NCBI GenBank assembly: GCA_014773175.1
Contig: VXCM01000981.1
Coordinates: 502,720-566,719, forward strand
Length of the DNA: 64,000 nt
Direction of reading: 5' to 3'
Source of the DNA: Lucifuga dentata
Taxonomy: Eukaryota; Chordata; Actinopteri; Ophidiiformes; Bythitidae
The position numbers and the translations under genes are program-made. The notes under the pieces are model-generated. The model was not told the origin of the DNA and did no database searches. It worked only from the letters and a program-made list of their open reading frames with translations. Positions 61,979 through 64,000 of this stretch are shown one piece after another (positions within the stretch are counted from its first letter, which is position 1; each line of letters opens with the position of its first letter).

Positions 61979-63054
61979 CAGTGCCTCTCAATCTCTCTCT
62001 CGCTGTGCATAAAAAATTGATTTGTGTCTCATGCACTGTGAGAGTCTCATGGCTCAACCACAACTGCTGTCGGCAAGAAACAGGGCAAGGAGCAACACGT
62101 CTAAAAAAAAAAAAAAAAANAAAAAAAAAAAAAAAATAGTTGCACAATTAGTGCAAAAACAACACAATGAAATGGAAAAAGCCATAATGTGAGCAAAGGA
62201 CCTAATAACCCCCCCCTCTTTGCCTCCAGTTCTAGGAGTGATGGCTTACGCAGTGGACCCTGGCTTAGTCAACTCTGACATAACAAGACACATTAAGAGT
62301 CCTCTGAAGGATATGATCAAGAGGTTCAGTTTTCTGTTCAAGAAGCCGGCAGAGGGAGCCTACACCACCATCTACTGCACCGTCACTCCCGAGAACCAGC
62401 TGATGACTGGAGGATACTACAAGTTAGTTTGCTGTGTTTACAAGAAGGCACTCAGAAAGTGCATACCTCCGCCAAGGCCAACAAAATCCCTTCTGGATCC
62501 AGTGTGATCCAGCATATGATCTGGATCACCATCAAAATAAAATCTTCTTTTTGTTTAAAAAAAAAAAAAAAAAAAAAAATGGGCCACCGTGCTAAATTTA
62601 ATTGAAATCAGCCCATTAGCATTGATAAATAGGCTAATACAAATTTCTTCTGGATCCTGGATCTTCCTCTCAACATTATCTACCTGTCTCCCAAACTCCA
62701 TTCAAACCCATACCTTTTCAAGATATCCTCCTAATGAACAGAAAACAAACACATAAACACTGGCCATCACATCCACCTTGGTGGAGGTAAAAATGAGATT
62801 AGTCAAATTAAATCAGTATCAGCTATGATGGCCCATAATTTTACATCAGCATTATTCGCTCACCATGTAACATTTTGATGTCATTGCTCCGCTCCGCTCC
62901 TTCCCTTCCCTTCCCTTCCCTTCCTTTGTCTTGCCTTTCCTTTCCTTGCAGAAATTGTGCCATCACAGAGATTTCCAGGGCTGGTCAGGATGATGGGACT
63001 GCTCTAAAACTCTGGGCTGTGAGCTGCCACCTGCTAGGAATTCTCTGGAGATAA
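60266..63054 (+). CDS. RDH11/12/DHRS13-like short-chain dehydrogenase, splice donor and catalytic Ser altered
   Basis: Relative of NADP-dependent retinol dehydrogenases (SDR7C). Exons: 60266-60297, 60889-61004, 61143-61298, 61384-61488, 61679-61888, 62230-62422, 62952-63054. The sum is 915 nt, 304 residues (RDH12 is 316); a second in-frame ATG at 60284 would give 298. Seen: cofactor motif TGANFGIG (32-39), NNAG (111-114), YVQSK (Tyr187, Lys191) and a C-terminal [20 protein letters not shown] block typical of the group. Two defects: the base pair after exon 2, where phase requires the donor, is GA (61005-61006, gaaagc) instead of GT; and the motif normally NVSSxAH reads NLTLAMH, putting Leu162 at the catalytic Ser. 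Everything else is open, so this may be a young pseudogene, an inactive paralog or an allele. Reading through the intron stops at 61028-61030. Confidence 0.8.
61906..61976 (+). repeat. (GT)n-(GA)n compound microsatellite
   Basis: About 14 GT units run directly into about 20 GA units, starting 18 bases after the donor of RDH-like exon 5. Confidence 0.9.
62464..62789. mobile_element. Inverted-repeat element with TACCTCCGCCAAGG ends
   Basis: The left end TACCTCCGCCAAGG and right end CCTTGGTGGAGGTA are imperfect inverted complements 326 bp apart. The interior has GGATC-rich blocks and ATTTAATTGAAATCAGCCCA, familiar from a common teleost dispersed repeat. It fills most of the last RDH-like intron and contains an A-run (62557-62579). 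Confidence 0.65.
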
Positions 63055-63939
63055 ATATATATATACACTTAAAAATATTCTCTTCTACATTATAAAGAAA
63101 TATACAAAAGCACTTACAGAATTACACATAATACAAATACTATGAAGCTTCCATTTACTATAGTAAATGGAAGTATTGTTAAAGTGTTACAATAAAAGTA
63201 TTACAATTTACAAAATAAAAAAAAAAGTGAATACGTATGAGATCGACATAAAGTATGTAATTAGGTAAACAGGATACCAAGTAGCTGTAATGCTAAAGAA
63301 CTGGAAAGTAAAAGTTGAGGGTCATGAAGGTCAGATGCAAATGAATGAAAGCAGTTAATATAGCCACAGCTAATAAACATAATAGAACACAGATAATACA
63401 AAGCGTTGATTGTCTTCTTGTATTGCTGTTTGAATCTGTGAGCTTGTTTATTTCCAGGCTGTCTAAAGTTGAAAAATTTGCTATTTGTTTATAGTCTGGC
63501 TTTGGGGAAAAAAAAAAAAAAGAAAAAGTGAATTAAAAGTAAAACTGCAAAACTGACTTTATGAGGTTTAAAGAACATGGCAGTGTATTTTGTTACATTT
63601 TAAGATTTGGGATTGAGGTATTCCACATACGTCAAGATTTATTTGAACAACTAATATTAGAAATCCACTAAGTGGGATTTGGCTGGAAAGTTGCTGAAAA
63701 TTGACTTAGGAGGACCTCTAGTGGCCCGAATGCAAAACTAATACATTGCTATTAAAAATGTGTGCAATCATACAGTATATTTAAACAAACAAACAAACAA
63801 ACAAATCCCCATAAAACTACAACTGATAATGGAATTTCCACTAGCACAGGTACCTCTTCATTTATTAATTTGATAATAATAAAGAAGGCTGACATACAAG
63901 CATACAGTGCTGCCAACTTTTTTGGAATACTCTGGAGTG

Positions 63940-64000
<61 letters not shown>
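63055..64000. other. RDH-like 3' flank ending in a long T-run
   Basis: An AATAAA at 63191-63196 could end the RDH-like transcript. An (AAAC)n tract lies at 63783-63805. The window ends in a T-run from 63943 of at least 58 bases, probably a sequence or contig edge. No gene was recognised. Confidence 0.5.

Noticed and set aside
63943..64000. Terminal T-run of at least 58 bases as a biological tract
   Set aside because: It sits at the window edge in an assembly with many homopolymer joins; length and reality cannot be judged.

Overview
The window is vertebrate nuclear DNA, almost certainly from a ray-finned (teleost) fish. The genes are split into many short exons with GT-AG introns. Microsatellites are dense, and there are several short fish-type inverted-repeat elements. 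Three adjacent genes, PIGN (minus), RELCH/KIAA1468 (plus) and TNFRSF11A/RANK (plus), lie in the same order as on human 18q21.33. Identifications come from protein similarity recalled from the families; no search was run. Exon models were built by hand from splice sites, reading phase and protein alignment.

Layout. 1-8592, minus strand: PIGN, the GPI-anchor ethanolamine phosphate transferase. Nineteen coding exons (about 693 residues) are visible and the C-terminal exons run off the left edge. 8593-9781: a shared head-to-head promoter region with CCAAT boxes and a ZNF143-type motif. 9782-42350, plus strand: the complete RELCH gene. Thirty coding exons give 3567 nt, an exact multiple of three (1188 residues). 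Additional candidate exons are a pair of equal-length mutually exclusive exons, a 24-nt microexon and an alternative terminal exon. 46290-58490, plus strand: complete TNFRSF11A, 10 exons, 672 residues, with signal peptide, four cysteine-rich repeats, one transmembrane segment and a long tail ending in the conserved IVVY and PVQE motifs. 60266-63054, plus strand: a short-chain dehydrogenase of the RDH11/12/DHRS13 group, open across seven exons, but with a GA instead of GT splice donor after exon 2 and Leu at the catalytic Ser position.

The genes do not form a pathway. They are independent housekeeping or signalling genes held in old synteny: GPI-anchor synthesis in the ER, Rab11/recycling-endosome cholesterol transport, and RANKL signalling in osteoclast and immune cells. 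The rest is introns and intergenic DNA holding a family of four long-TIR TTAA elements, a retroposon with a perfect 17-bp target duplication, other inverted-repeat elements and many simple repeats.

Assembly caution. Besides one 212-N gap, 21 single-N joins occur. Most sit inside homopolymers or dinucleotide runs. Three are flanked by perfect 65-67 bp direct repeats that look like unmerged contig ends, and one of these falsely adds 22 codons to PIGN exon 1. I found no CRISPR, operon, viral gene or wholly new system. The most interesting items are the RELCH alternative exons and the damaged RDH-like gene.
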